DNA of 55,517 nt from Candidatus Parvarchaeota archaeon (GTDB taxonomy: Archaea; Nanobdellota; Nanobdellia; WJKC01), in the NCBI GenBank assembly GCA_017608505.1, contig JAFCFT010000005.1, forward strand, positions 1-55,517, given 5' to 3'. Positions 9,104 to 18,183 of the stretch are shown in pieces. Both the position numbers and the translations under genes were made by a program. Position 1 is the first letter of the stretch. The number at the start of each line of letters is the position of its first letter. The notes below the pieces were generated by a model. The model saw nothing but the letters and a program-made list of their open reading frames with translations, had not been told where the DNA came from and did not search any database.

Positions 9104-9136
9104 GAAAGAGAGCTGAAGGGATTTTTAAGGAGGAGT

Positions 9137-9268
9137 CTAGCATTTGCCAGATTTTTTTCTGCAGTCAATGCATATCCTCCTTATAGACCCTTTAAAAGCG
9201 TCTCTTTCTTTGCCAACGCCGCAACAGCGACATCGGATGTAGTAGGTTTCAAATTCGCGTCCAAGCAT
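9137..9268 (-). CDS. Small zinc-ribbon-like protein, 43 residues
   Basis: A short ORF with ATG at 9266-9268 and TAG at 9137-9139. It has a very strong Shine-Dalgarno sequence, GGAGGGGG (9273-9280), 4 nt before the ATG, which supports real translation. The product is basic and has two CxxC knuckles (C13/C16 and C33/C36) plus C15 and C43, consistent with one zinc ribbon. It lies 87 bp downstream of the PolD large-subunit gene on the same strand and may be read from that transcript. The function is unknown; such proteins often bind nucleic acid or ribosomes. Confidence 0.72.
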   Translation of the reverse strand: MLGREFETYYIRCRCCGVGKERDAFKGSIRRICIDCRKKSGKC

Positions 9269-9355
9269 TTTACCCCCTCCTTTCCCCTATAAAAGTTGTG
9301 AGTAAAAAGTTAGAAAACAATTAAGGTTTTTAAAGGTAACGCTTTTATAGGAAAT

Positions 9356-12300
9356 TTATTTAAAAAATGAGTCAAGGCTTGTTTGTTTAAATGTATCCCA
9401 GCCAAACAACGCTTCAATTCTGTGTTTCAGGATTTCTAGGCTTTGTTTAATGTATGGGTCAACGCCGTGGTTTTCTGCCAATTTTATGCTTGGTTCTAAG
9501 TATTTTGTAACAGTGCCTTGAGACACAGTAAGCAATAATTTCCCGTTGCACGCAGTGCACCTTCCAATAAGAGGAACGCGCCTGTATTTAGCATTGCACT
9601 CCACGCATCTAAATGACTGATTAGTGAATCTGCGAAGATTTCCTTTTATGTCTCTTAAAAAGTGCTTGTTAATTATTAATGAAGCAACATCAGACTCATT
9701 AACAGCGCATGATTTCATGGCCAAGTCCATTTGGGCAGCAAGTTTATCCATCATTGTTTCAAGGCTTTTGTATGAAGTTACCCTAACGCCGTTGTTAATA
9801 TTGTCAAGAGGGTGTGTAAAACCAAAGTCATAATATTGCTCTGGCTTGCCAAGAAAATCCTCAACACGTTTAACGCATTTAATACTCCATGGGTCTGCAA
9901 AATCAAGAGTTGCTTCATAAAATTCTTTGGGATACACCCAAGACCTGTCAAAATCGTACACTTCATCGTCCACTTCTAGCGGATTAAGATTTGTAGTGAT
10001 GACTAAAGGCGCGTCCATTGCCCTTCCCCCGCGCTTATCAGGAAGATATTGTCTTGAAAAGTTAAGCAAAGCGTCCATTAAAAGCATGATTGCTATCTCA
10101 TCTCCGTCACATTGTGGAGAATATATGCCGTTTGCTAAAACAATATGGTTATCTGTTACGTTTAATGAGTAAGTTTTGGCATTGTTGCGCAAAATTGTTA
10201 TTGTCTTAACAGGGTCATAATAAAAGTTGTCTTCTTCCTTTAGATTAAATTTAGTATATTTAGAAATATTAACTGCTTTTTTTAATTGTTCTTGTTTTTT
10301 CTTAAGGGTAAAGCCTACCTTTTTAAAAAAAGCTTTAGCATGTTTGCTTGATATTTTTAGTCTATAATATGTAGTTTCTTTTGGTTTTTTTCCGCGAGTT
10401 ATATAAAATTCCTGAATAACTTTGCCTCCTTTTGTAGTTTTAATATATTTCCTTGCAAATATGCCTAAGCGCAGCAATAAAAATTCTAGATCTGCAATTA
10501 AACCTTCACTAACAGAGTCGCAAACAACAGCCCTGCTTTGGATGTCAACGCCGCCATCTCCAGAAAAATATGCTGCAAGCAAAATTTTTATTTTGCTTTC
10601 TGGCAATGAAAGGATAAATGAAGGAATTCTTTTTTTGTAAGCATTAGAACCGCAGCATAGCATGTTATTAAATATACAATAAATAAGACGTGAAGAGCAT
10701 GTTAAAGATGAATTGTTTTTGTTAAAATATGGCTTTATGTTGAAAAGCTTTGAGCAAATTTGTTTTACATCTTTTTTCATTTCGTCTTCATAAGTTGCAA
10801 AACAAACTTGAAAGCATCTGTTACCTTTTCTGCAGTGGCCCTCTGATAAGTAGTATCCAAGAAGGCGCAAGAACTCATTATTAATATTTAATTTAATAGG
10901 AATAGAAATTTTGCGTCTTTTTAGTCCAATTTTGGCATGCTCTGGAAGATCTTTTAAAGACATGTTGTTGTTTTCAAGGATTTTTTTAACAAGCAATAAT
11001 GGAAAACTGTCTCTAAAAAGATAATTGGCAATTTGTTTTTTATTAGTTATTAGCGGTCTAATGAATGGCTTGATGTTTCTTATCATGATTTCATTTTTCA
11101 GAGGAGAATTCAGTAATTCTTCTGGCAAAAATAGAAATTTTATGTCCTTAACAGGTATTTCTATTTTCTTTGGGATTGGAAGGCAATCCCCTTCTTTTAA
11201 TTCAAGGGCTTTTTTAATGCCTTTGTCAGTTTTGAATTTATGATAAGGAGTAACTGTTAAAGTTCTGCCAGTGCTTGTTGTCACTTTAATTAAATGGTCT
11301 CGAATGGTGTGGATGGTAAATTCCTTTACATTGTTTGCGGCATGTTTAAATGGAAGAGTTTGGATTCCATTTACTTTAAATCCAATAGTGCCAAAATCAT
11401 CAACAATGCTTTTTTTAACGTTTTTAAATGATTTAATATAATCACCAAGTTTGCTAATGTGCCAATATTTACCATCAAAAAAAGGAATATATGTGTCGTA
11501 TGCGAAGCAGTCCCTTCTGCAGCCAGCGTGCAAGTATGGGTGCGCAATTAAAGCTTGGACTTTTGAAAATCCTATGATTCTTCCAACTATGCCTGCGCTT
11601 GTGTGCGGAGCCAAGCAGATTACGAGCTTGCCGATTAAATCGTTTTTAGAAGTTACATTGTAGTAAGGTTCTAAGTGATAGAATTTAACAAGAAGTTCGT
11701 CAACAAAATTAGCAATGTTAATTAAGTGCCTGCTCATGTCAGCTCCTGGAAATTCTTTGCATTCGCCAACTATTACGTCTTGAGGCATTAATTCTAGAAT
11801 TTGGTCTTCGCTTGTAAGCTCATTGCCGTAAATGTCTTTTGTATAGCCAAGTTCTTTTAATTTTGAAATGCTGGTCCCAATTTCTTTTGGCTTAAAGTGA
11901 GTTATTGCAAGCTCTGTAAAGTCAAGCCTAATTGTTGCATCTTTGTTAACATAAACGCCATGCTTTGCTCTTAAGATTCCTTTTTCAAGAGGTTCTGGAA
12001 AGTGCGTTTTGTTGCTGGTCCCTCTAACGCCTTTTACAAGAGGAGGCATTTGCATAGACAGGTTTCTTAAAGCGCAGTTTATATAGTGTTTGATGTCTAT
12101 TCTTTGTTTAGAAAAAGAAGTGCACTTCGTGTTGCAGTGAGTGGGGGTCATAACTTCTCTTTTGCATTTTTTGCAGATATAGTAGTGATTTGTTTTTGAA
12201 CCGCAGACTTCGCAAACAGAAAGAATTGTTTTTCTATTGCATTTTGGACATAACATTAATGGAAAATCTCCTTCGACAAAACCAACTTCATAAGCTGCGT

Positions 12301-14173
12301 TAAATGAACGAAGTCTGCCGCCTTCTTTCCCAACAGGAAACATAACATGCGGCGTGCCTTTAAGAGTTCTAAGCTTTGCTTTTTCTGGCCTGCCCATGCG
12401 GGCGCCAATAAAAACAGGGGCTTTATCCATTATCTTTATGCCTGCGCATTTTGAAAGTTCTGAAAAAATGTCATCAGATTTTCCTTCATATTTTGAAAGC
12501 GCAAGTTTAAGTCTTTTATAATCAAGTTCGTCAATAATTAATTTGTCTCCAGAAACTTTGTGAGGCACGCCAAGAAGTGAAAGTTGTCTTTTTAATGATA
12601 TTGGCATTTGAAGGGAAAGATTTTTTGCAACTGCAAGCAAGTCTGACTTATCTTGATTGTAAAAAAACAGGTGGTCTGGATGCAGAGGTATGCCATACTC
12701 TTTAGAAAGTTTCAAGGCTTCTTCAAGATCTGGAGTGCAAGTAAAAGGATTGTTAATTAATTCGTCAATTCTTTTTTTGTTAAAGGACTTGTATCCTTTC
12801 TCTTGAACAGCGCTTTTAAGGTCTAAAACCCACCACTCAGGAACATAAGGGCTTGGAACTAATTTGTGGCCATGTTCTTTAAAAGCCCCGAAGTTGATGA
12901 GAATGTCGCCTAAATAAATTATTCTTTTAATTTTGTTTTTTACTTCTTCTGCTTTTTCAGAAGTGTTGATTTTAAGAACTGTCCCATCAGCAAGCTCAAC
13001 AATTGGGCCGTCAATAACTTCACAAGGCGTGACAGTGCATCCTTTGCCTGGGAGCTCTATTTTTAATTGGGTTCCGATTGCTAGAAAATCATTGCAAATC
13101 TTCATTGTTGCTGGATTAAAACCCATGCATTCATGACCCATGAAGCGCGTACGGCCGTATCTAAGTCTAAAGCCGCCCCTTCGCAATGGATAAGAAAAAA
13201 TTGGCCTTCCTGCAACAGCATCTTGAATAAATTTGAAATTTGGAGTTAATTTTGCGTCAGTAGTTTCTTCTTTCTTATCTTTTTTTGTCCAAATGCGCTT
13301 TTGTATATCTAAAAATTCTTTAATCCAAGACCATTCCTTAAAGTCAAAGGAGTCTCCCCAACTCTTTAACTTTTTGTAAATTTTTCCTGCTTTTTGGGCA
13401 ACGCCTTCGCATAAAACAAGGCACATGCCGCCCCTAATTTGATTTGTTTCTACCCGCTCTAGGTCTTTGCGATTAGAAACGTCAAATGTTGTTGTGGGGT
13501 CTCCAGAAACCTCAACACCTATGTGTTTTACAAGAAAGGACAGCTCTTCATTAGACGGATAGTACTGAAGCCTTGAAACCCTTGAATGATAGTCAGAACA
13601 TTCGTATATGTAACGTTCTACTTCCTCTTGCCTTATATCGTATTTAGCATAGCCAAATTTGTATCTAAGGTAGTCAGCAATTAATACAGATACTGCTGCA
13701 GCAGTCCCTCCAGCAGCCCTTATTGGGCCTGCGTAATAAATTGCTAAATAGTCTTTGCCATCAGATGTTTTCTTTATTTTTAATTCGACAAAACCCTCTA
13801 ACGGCGCTGAAACTGTGCCTAAAGTAATATATGCAAGACCAAGCCTAAGTCCTGTTTCCAATGCTTTTTCTTTTGAATTAAAATTACAAAATTTGCCTGA
13901 AGCAACTTCATAAGCAATTGTTAAGGCAACCCTAAAATCTCCTGCTTCATACTCTTCTTCTAATTTCATTATTCTTTCTGGAATTCCTTTTCCAAGAATT
14001 TCTGGTGCAACAGCTCCGACAAGGCTTACACATCGCTCTGCTTTGTTTTTGGCAACAGGAATGTCAACTTTTAATTCCGGGTCTTTTCCTTGGCTTCTTG
14101 CTGTGTTTGCTATTTTATATGCTTTGGCAACTTGCTTGTTCAATATGCTGAAATAAGAGTTAATTTCCATCAC
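9356..14173 (-). CDS. polC: DNA polymerase D large subunit DP2, intein-containing
   Basis: The 1605-residue precursor is a DP2 subunit of 1139 residues interrupted by a 466-residue intein at residues 889-1354. DP2 holds the polymerase active site of the archaeal replicase PolD and pairs with DP1, encoded nearby at 15524-16954. The catalytic motif CDGDE (residues 1355-1359) lies immediately after the intein. Zinc clusters occur near residues 640-690 (CPKC, CEVC, CKKC) and 1519-1545 (CVEC, CTAC). The C-terminus QTSLDSFF is a PCNA-interacting PIP box. The ATG at 14173 gives the usual DP2 N-terminus. Confidence 0.97.
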   Translation of the reverse strand: MMEINSYFSILNKQVAKAYKIANTARSQGKDPELKVDIPVAKNKAERCVSLVGAVAPEILGKGIPERIMKLEEEYEAGDFRVALTIAYEVASGKFCNFNSKEKALETGLRLGLAYITLGTVSAPLEGFVELKIKKTSDGKDYLAIYYAGPIRAAGGTAAAVSVLIADYLRYKFGYAKYDIRQEEVERYIYECSDYHSRVSRLQYYPSNEELSFLVKHIGVEVSGDPTTTFDVSNRKDLERVETNQIRGGMCLVLCEGVAQKAGKIYKKLKSWGDSFDFKEWSWIKEFLDIQKRIWTKKDKKEETTDAKLTPNFKFIQDAVAGRPIFSYPLRRGGFRLRYGRTRFMGHECMGFNPATMKICNDFLAIGTQLKIELPGKGCTVTPCEVIDGPIVELADGTVLKINTSEKAEEVKNKIKRIIYLGDILINFGAFKEHGHKLVPSPYVPEWWVLDLKSAVQEKGYKSFNKKRIDELINNPFTCTPDLEEALKLSKEYGIPLHPDHLFFYNQDKSDLLAVAKNLSLQMPISLKRQLSLLGVPHKVSGDKLIIDELDYKRLKLALSKYEGKSDDIFSELSKCAGIKIMDKAPVFIGARMGRPEKAKLRTLKGTPHVMFPVGKEGGRLRSFNAAYEVGFVEGDFPLMLCPKCNRKTILSVCEVCGSKTNHYYICKKCKREVMTPTHCNTKCTSFSKQRIDIKHYINCALRNLSMQMPPLVKGVRGTSNKTHFPEPLEKGILRAKHGVYVNKDATIRLDFTELAITHFKPKEIGTSISKLKELGYTKDIYGNELTSEDQILELMPQDVIVGECKEFPGADMSRHLINIANFVDELLVKFYHLEPYYNVTSKNDLIGKLVICLAPHTSAGIVGRIIGFSKVQALIAHPYLHAGCRRDCFAYDTYIPFFDGKYWHISKLGDYIKSFKNVKKSIVDDFGTIGFKVNGIQTLPFKHAANNVKEFTIHTIRDHLIKVTTSTGRTLTVTPYHKFKTDKGIKKALELKEGDCLPIPKKIEIPVKDIKFLFLPEELLNSPLKNEIMIRNIKPFIRPLITNKKQIANYLFRDSFPLLLVKKILENNNMSLKDLPEHAKIGLKRRKISIPIKLNINNEFLRLLGYYLSEGHCRKGNRCFQVCFATYEDEMKKDVKQICSKLFNIKPYFNKNNSSLTCSSRLIYCIFNNMLCCGSNAYKKRIPSFILSLPESKIKILLAAYFSGDGGVDIQSRAVVCDSVSEGLIADLEFLLLRLGIFARKYIKTTKGGKVIQEFYITRGKKPKETTYYRLKISSKHAKAFFKKVGFTLKKKQEQLKKAVNISKYTKFNLKEEDNFYYDPVKTITILRNNAKTYSLNVTDNHIVLANGIYSPQCDGDEIAIMLLMDALLNFSRQYLPDKRGGRAMDAPLVITTNLNPLEVDDEVYDFDRSWVYPKEFYEATLDFADPWSIKCVKRVEDFLGKPEQYYDFGFTHPLDNINNGVRVTSYKSLETMMDKLAAQMDLAMKSCAVNESDVASLIINKHFLRDIKGNLRRFTNQSFRCVECNAKYRRVPLIGRCTACNGKLLLTVSQGTVTKYLEPSIKLAENHGVDPYIKQSLEILKHRIEALFGWDTFKQTSLDSFFK
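10112..11509 (-). mobile_element. LAGLIDADG intein in PolD DP2
   Basis: An in-frame 466-residue insertion from Cys889 (CFAYDTYIPFFDG) to Gln1354 (NGIYSPQ), followed by Cys+1 of CDGDE. Splicing block A is at the N-terminus, and a TxxH-like block B motif (TVTPYHKFKT) lies in the first part. Two LAGLIDADG endonuclease motifs are visible, LGYYLSEG near residue 1104 and LLAAYFSGDGG near 1200. The C-terminal block reads DNHIVLANGIYSPQ. The insertion point is that of the Pyrococcus PolII inteins, at least one of which also ends in Gln rather than Asn. The penultimate Pro in place of the usual His is unusual. Confidence 0.93.
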
Positions 14174-14285
14174 GCAAATACAAGAAATATGGATTAAAAA
14201 AGATTAGTGAATTGCAAGCAATAATAATGGAAAATGGGCGCGCGCATTCGCCAGTGTTTAAATTTAAAAGAATGTTTTATGTTGT

Positions 14286-14966
14286 GTGCATTTGATTGGT
14301 GTTAAGTGGAGCGGATTTAATCCAAGTTTGCTGACAGACAAAGGGCAGATTCAATTAAAAGTTGGCTTAAAGTTAAATTATAGGAAAGGAAAAAGATTTT
14401 GCATAGGAACAAAAGACAAGCCGTGTCCAAAAAGAAGTGAAGCAACAGGCATCCAATGCGCTGAATGCAGAAAAAAAGACAAGTTTAATGAGTGTGTAAA
14501 ATGCACTGGGCTGGATTGCAAAGGTTCAAAAGATTCAAGAGAATTTTGTTATAATAACAAATTTTATACATACTTGGTTAATTTTGGAGACATTGTAAAA
14601 GTAGGAGTTTGTTATCATAAAAGGGCTCAAGAAAGGTGGATTGAACAAGGAGCTGACAATGGAAAAATAATATATGAAGGAAATGGAAAAGAAGCAAGGT
14701 TGTTTGAAACTAAATTAAAGAAAAAATACAAAGATAAAGTTTACATTAAAGAAAAAGTTGCTGAGTTGATGAAGAATAAAAATCCAATTGGTGGCGTGAA
14801 CTTAAGAAAAAACTATCCTGGAATTAAAAATTTAGCTAAATTTAAAAATAAGAAATTAGGCGAGTTAAACGGGGTTGTTTTGTGCATTAAAGGTCCTCTT
14901 TTAATACTTGACAAGGGGTGGGTTAATTTAAATGAGATGATTGGGTATGAATTTCATGAAGAGTAA
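14286..14966 (+). CDS. DUF2797-like Cys-rich protein with a GIY-YIG-like segment
   Basis: A 226-residue protein starting at GTG 14286; in-frame stops upstream leave no ATG alternative. A TATA-like TTTAAATTTAAAAG at 14257-14270 suggests an almost leaderless transcript. The first 95 residues hold about nine Cys in pairs (CPKR, CAEC, CVKC, CKGS), probably a zinc-binding region. The segment from residue 96 (FYTYLVNFGDIVKVGVC, then R-x-x-x-R-W-x-x-Q-G-A) resembles DUF2797, and the spacing also recalls GIY-YIG nucleases. The function is unknown. It sits alone on the plus strand between the two divergent PolD subunit genes. Confidence 0.6.
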   Translation: MHLIGVKWSGFNPSLLTDKGQIQLKVGLKLNYRKGKRFCIGTKDKPCPKRSEATGIQCAECRKKDKFNECVKCTGLDCKGSKDSREFCYNNKFYTYLVNFGDIVKVGVCYHKRAQERWIEQGADNGKIIYEGNGKEARLFETKLKKKYKDKVYIKEKVAELMKNKNPIGGVNLRKNYPGIKNLAKFKNKKLGELNGVVLCIKGPLLILDKGWVNLNEMIGYEFHEE

Positions 14967-14998
14967 AATTTTTATATAAAAAATTTTGAAAAAAGCTT

Positions 14999-15532
14999 AT
15001 GTTAGAAGAAATTTTACAATATGTTGAGAGTAAGAAAATAGAAGAAAAGCCAAGGATTATTATTGAAGGAAATAAAAAGTGTGGAAAATTGGCAATTGGA
15101 AAATATGTTTGCAAAGTTCTAAGTAAAGGAGGATACAAACTTGAATTTATTGATGTGTGCAATGTTATGAGAAAGCTTTCTAAAGAAAAGAAAACAAGAC
15201 CGCACAAATTACATGAAATTTGTCTTGAAGAAATGCGCAATAAAGATTACGAAGTAATGAAAAGAATAGTTGCTGGGAATGTGGTGTGTATCAGCAGAAT
15301 TATGGGAAGTTTATGTTACGCGCTTAATGTGCCTGCATATAAAATTTATGTGTTTAATAAAAACGCATGCAATGAATACAGCGATAAAGAGATATGCAAT
15401 AAATATGGAATTGAATTTAATCCAAAAAAGACGCATGATTTGTATATTGAATTTAAAAAGCATGAATTTTGGAAATTAAAAAAGAAAGTAATGATGTCTG
15501 TAGAAAATTATTTAGAAGGTTTTTTAATTTAA
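14999..15532 (+). CDS. Divergent P-loop nucleotide kinase-like protein
   Basis: A 177-residue protein with a P-loop-like GNKKCGKLA near residues 24-32 in which the usual Ser/Thr after GK is Leu. The layout that follows (FIDVCNVMRKLSKE, a helix, then a buried VAGNVVCISRIMGSLCYAL strand) resembles archaeal cytidylate kinase (CMP kinase), where a grxx-type motif follows the core strand. The late basic lid of true kinases is replaced by a region with three Cys. It may be an inactive or diverged CMP kinase homologue. It has its own TATA-like ATTTTTATATAAAAA upstream and converges on the PolD small subunit with a 9-bp overlap. Confidence 0.4.
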   Translation: MLEEILQYVESKKIEEKPRIIIEGNKKCGKLAIGKYVCKVLSKGGYKLEFIDVCNVMRKLSKEKKTRPHKLHEICLEEMRNKDYEVMKRIVAGNVVCISRIMGSLCYALNVPAYKIYVFNKNACNEYSDKEICNKYGIEFNPKKTHDLYIEFKKHEFWKLKKKVMMSVENYLEGFLI

Positions 15533-16954
15533 AAAATTAAGAATTTTAGTTTTTCTTGTTTTAAAATTAAAAATAGGCACTCTTCCTGGCTTAGGATTTA
15601 CGCCTACTCGCTTCATAAAGTCTGATTGCGCCTGAAAGCAAGAGGTGTTCATAGTAATTACGCCTTTATATTGGCTGACTGATGACTGATGAATGTGGCC
15701 AGTAGCAAATATGTCTGGAATTTTATCAATAATTAAGTGGTTGTCGCTTAAAGAAGGAGCTATTAAAGTCGAGCCGTGTGTTGGGCACAAATGTCTTTTT
15801 TTTAATAAAAATTCCATAATTAGGTCTGGTCTTTCATATCCTGTTTTTCTTAAAAATGGAACATTATGAACAAAAAAGTCAAAACTGTTGCCATGATACA
15901 TTAATACGTCGTAGCCTTCAAAAGAGTGCGAATATCCAACATTTACGTAGCTTGGGTTTGAAACTGAAATAACGTTTGGAAGGCTGTTTATTGGTGCAGA
16001 ATAATCATTATTTAATGGCTGTTGGGGCAAAGCAAGTCTCAATGCATCATGGTTTCCAGGACATATTATTATTTTAATGTGTTCTGGAACTTGTTTTAAA
16101 TATGAAGCAACAAGTTCGTACTGTTTGTAAACATCTTTAATGTCTAATTCTTCCTCTTGGCCAGGATAAACCCCAACACCATCAACAAGGTCGCCAATAA
16201 AAAACAAGTAACGCACTTTGTTTGCAATGTTTTTTTGCTCATCATTGCCATTTTTGCAATTTAACCAGTCTATGAATTTTTGAAAAACGTCGCTTAAGAA
16301 AATGTTGCTTCCTGCGTGTGTGTCGCTAATAAAAACTGCATTAATGTCTTCAGAACATTTTTTTATTGGTTTTTGGGGCACATCAGGAAATACAATATTG
16401 TTTACAAAAAACCATCTTCCGTTTTTTGTTAGATTTAAGCCGATAACTTCATCTTCAACAAGTTCGCTTGTTAAATTTATAAGCGGGCCATTTTTGCTTA
16501 CTATGACTTTTAGAGAGCCTGTTTGATCTTCAACATCTAAAATTACGTTGCCGCTGCCTGTTTCATGAAATTCATTTACAATGCCGATGACAGAAAAATT
16601 TGTTAAATTTATGCTGTTTGCTTTGTTGATGCTGACAATTGAAGACAATTCCGGTCTATTTTGAAGGATTTTTTTTAGTTTTTCAAATCTTGAATTGTAA
16701 AAACTAATAAAGTGATTTATGTCTCTTGACTCGTTAGTTAGTTCATAATTTTTTAAAATTTTTACAAAAGGTATATTGGGTTTTGAAGCTGTGTTGAGAT
16801 ATTCTTTGTAAATGTTTGTGTTCACTAAGTCAAGCGAAGGATATTTTGTTTTAACAAAAGAAAGAAAATCATCAACATTGCTTTTAAATGATTTTATTAA
16901 GTCAGGACTAACTAAATAGCCGTGCTCTCCAAATTTGCTGATTAATTCGTTCAT
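15524..16954 (-). CDS. polB: DNA polymerase D small subunit DP1 (proofreading exonuclease)
   Basis: The 476-residue DP1 subunit supplies the 3'-5' exonuclease of PolD. An N-terminal region of about 110 residues is followed by an OB-fold (IGIVNEFHETGSGNVILDVED) and a calcineurin-like phosphoesterase domain. Its metal motifs are visible in order: FISDTHAG near residue 208, FIGDLVDGVG, CPGNHDALR, MYHGNSFDF and FATGHIHQ. The length fits archaeal DP1 without a long N-terminal extension. The gene lies 4 bp downstream of orc1/cdc6 on the same strand, so the origin-binding protein and polymerase subunit are probably co-transcribed. Confidence 0.96.
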   Translation of the reverse strand: MNELISKFGEHGYLVSPDLIKSFKSNVDDFLSFVKTKYPSLDLVNTNIYKEYLNTASKPNIPFVKILKNYELTNESRDINHFISFYNSRFEKLKKILQNRPELSSIVSINKANSINLTNFSVIGIVNEFHETGSGNVILDVEDQTGSLKVIVSKNGPLINLTSELVEDEVIGLNLTKNGRWFFVNNIVFPDVPQKPIKKCSEDINAVFISDTHAGSNIFLSDVFQKFIDWLNCKNGNDEQKNIANKVRYLFFIGDLVDGVGVYPGQEEELDIKDVYKQYELVASYLKQVPEHIKIIICPGNHDALRLALPQQPLNNDYSAPINSLPNVISVSNPSYVNVGYSHSFEGYDVLMYHGNSFDFFVHNVPFLRKTGYERPDLIMEFLLKKRHLCPTHGSTLIAPSLSDNHLIIDKIPDIFATGHIHQSSVSQYKGVITMNTSCFQAQSDFMKRVGVNPKPGRVPIFNFKTRKTKILNFLN

Positions 16955-16958
16955 AGAT

Positions 16959-18176
16959 TTAAGCTGAAATCCCTATTTTTTCATCTAAAAAAACTTTGAT
17001 TTTGTCAAGATTTGTTTCACTGACACTCACACTTAATTCTCTTGTTCTCCCATACCTGCCTTTGCTTACGACTTTTGCATTGAAAAGACCAAGCATGTCA
17101 AGCTCTGAAATCAAATCAGAAACTCTTCTTTGAGTTAGGATTTTGCTTCCAACTTTTTTACAAATTTCAGTGTAAACGTCAAAAAGCTCCCCTGTATAAA
17201 TTGGAGGCGGTTTTGTTTCTTGAATAACAAGGCCTGAGTAAAAAACAAGTTGGCTTTGATAAGGCAAATGTTTTATAACTTCAAAAACGCTGTCGCTTTC
17301 AATTTTTTCTTCTGCAGAATCAACATGTTTTTCTAAAACTTGGTCGCTTCCTTCGCGCTCTGCTAGTTCGCCTGCAACCCTTAAAAGATCTAAAGCTCTT
17401 CTAGCATCCCCGTGCTCTCTTGCAGCGTATGCAGCGCATTTACTTATAACTTCTTCTGAAATTACATCTTGCGCAAAAGCAACATTTGCTCTTTCAGTTA
17501 AAATGTCTTTTATTTGAAGAGCATCATAAGGTGGAAAAACAAGCTCTTCTTCACTTAAACTGCTTTTAACTCTTGGGTCTAAGTTGTTCTTAAACGTTAC
17601 ATCGTTTGAAATGCCTATGAAAGACACTTTAGCATTGTCCAACTCTTGATTAATTCTTGTAAAGTTGTATAAAACCTCGTCACCACATTTTTTAACAAGA
17701 TTGTCTATTTCGTCAAGTATAATTATGATGATTTGGCGTTTGTCATCTATGCTGTTAAAAAAAGCTTTGTAGACTTCATTTGTTGGAAGCCCTGTCATTG
17801 GAACTTCAGTGCCAACTTCACGGCATAATTGAGCAATAAGCCGGTATTCAGTATCAGCAACGCGTTTTAAATTGCAGTTGATGTAAATGACTTTTAAAGG
17901 AATTTCTTTTTTAATAGCAGTAGCTTCCAGTTGTCTTGCAATATGTTGAACAACACAAGTCTTTCCAGTGCCTGTTTTCCCGTAAATAAATATGTTTGAA
18001 GGCCTTTCAAGCCTAAGGCAAGGCGCTAAAATTTTTGCCAAAGTGTTTATTTGTTCGTCTCTGTGGGGTATGTTTTTAGGCGTATAGCGAATTGTTAAGG
18101 CGTCTTTATTAATAAAAATGGATTTCTTGTTTAAAAAATCTTCAAATATATTTTGCAGACTAACTTGATCCCCCAT
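16959..18176 (-). CDS. cdc6: Origin-binding initiator Orc1/Cdc6
   Basis: An AAA+ initiator of 405 residues that binds origin ORB sequences and loads MCM. Walker A is GKTGTGKT near residue 63, Walker B is IIIILDEID, and sensor 2 lies in GDARRALDLLR. A C-terminal winged-helix domain ends the protein. A longer frame begins at TTG 18191, but I choose ATG 18176 because a TATA-like TTATAAGG (about 18203-18210) would place the transcript start near 18180, giving a leaderless message. The gene starts directly beside ORB-type repeats at 18184-18610, the usual arrangement at archaeal origins. Confidence 0.96.
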   Translation of the reverse strand: MGDQVSLQNIFEDFLNKKSIFINKDALTIRYTPKNIPHRDEQINTLAKILAPCLRLERPSNIFIYGKTGTGKTCVVQHIARQLEATAIKKEIPLKVIYINCNLKRVADTEYRLIAQLCREVGTEVPMTGLPTNEVYKAFFNSIDDKRQIIIIILDEIDNLVKKCGDEVLYNFTRINQELDNAKVSFIGISNDVTFKNNLDPRVKSSLSEEELVFPPYDALQIKDILTERANVAFAQDVISEEVISKCAAYAAREHGDARRALDLLRVAGELAEREGSDQVLEKHVDSAEEKIESDSVFEVIKHLPYQSQLVFYSGLVIQETKPPPIYTGELFDVYTEICKKVGSKILTQRRVSDLISELDMLGLFNAKVVSKGRYGRTRELSVSVSETNLDKIKVFLDEKIGISA

Positions 18177-18183
18177 CACAAAT

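Noticed and set aside
14225..14250. G/C-rich hairpin-like patch between polC and the DUF2797 gene
   Set aside because: Arms are only four bases (GGCG/CGCC) and no flanking duplication is present, so it does not belong with the hairpin inserts.
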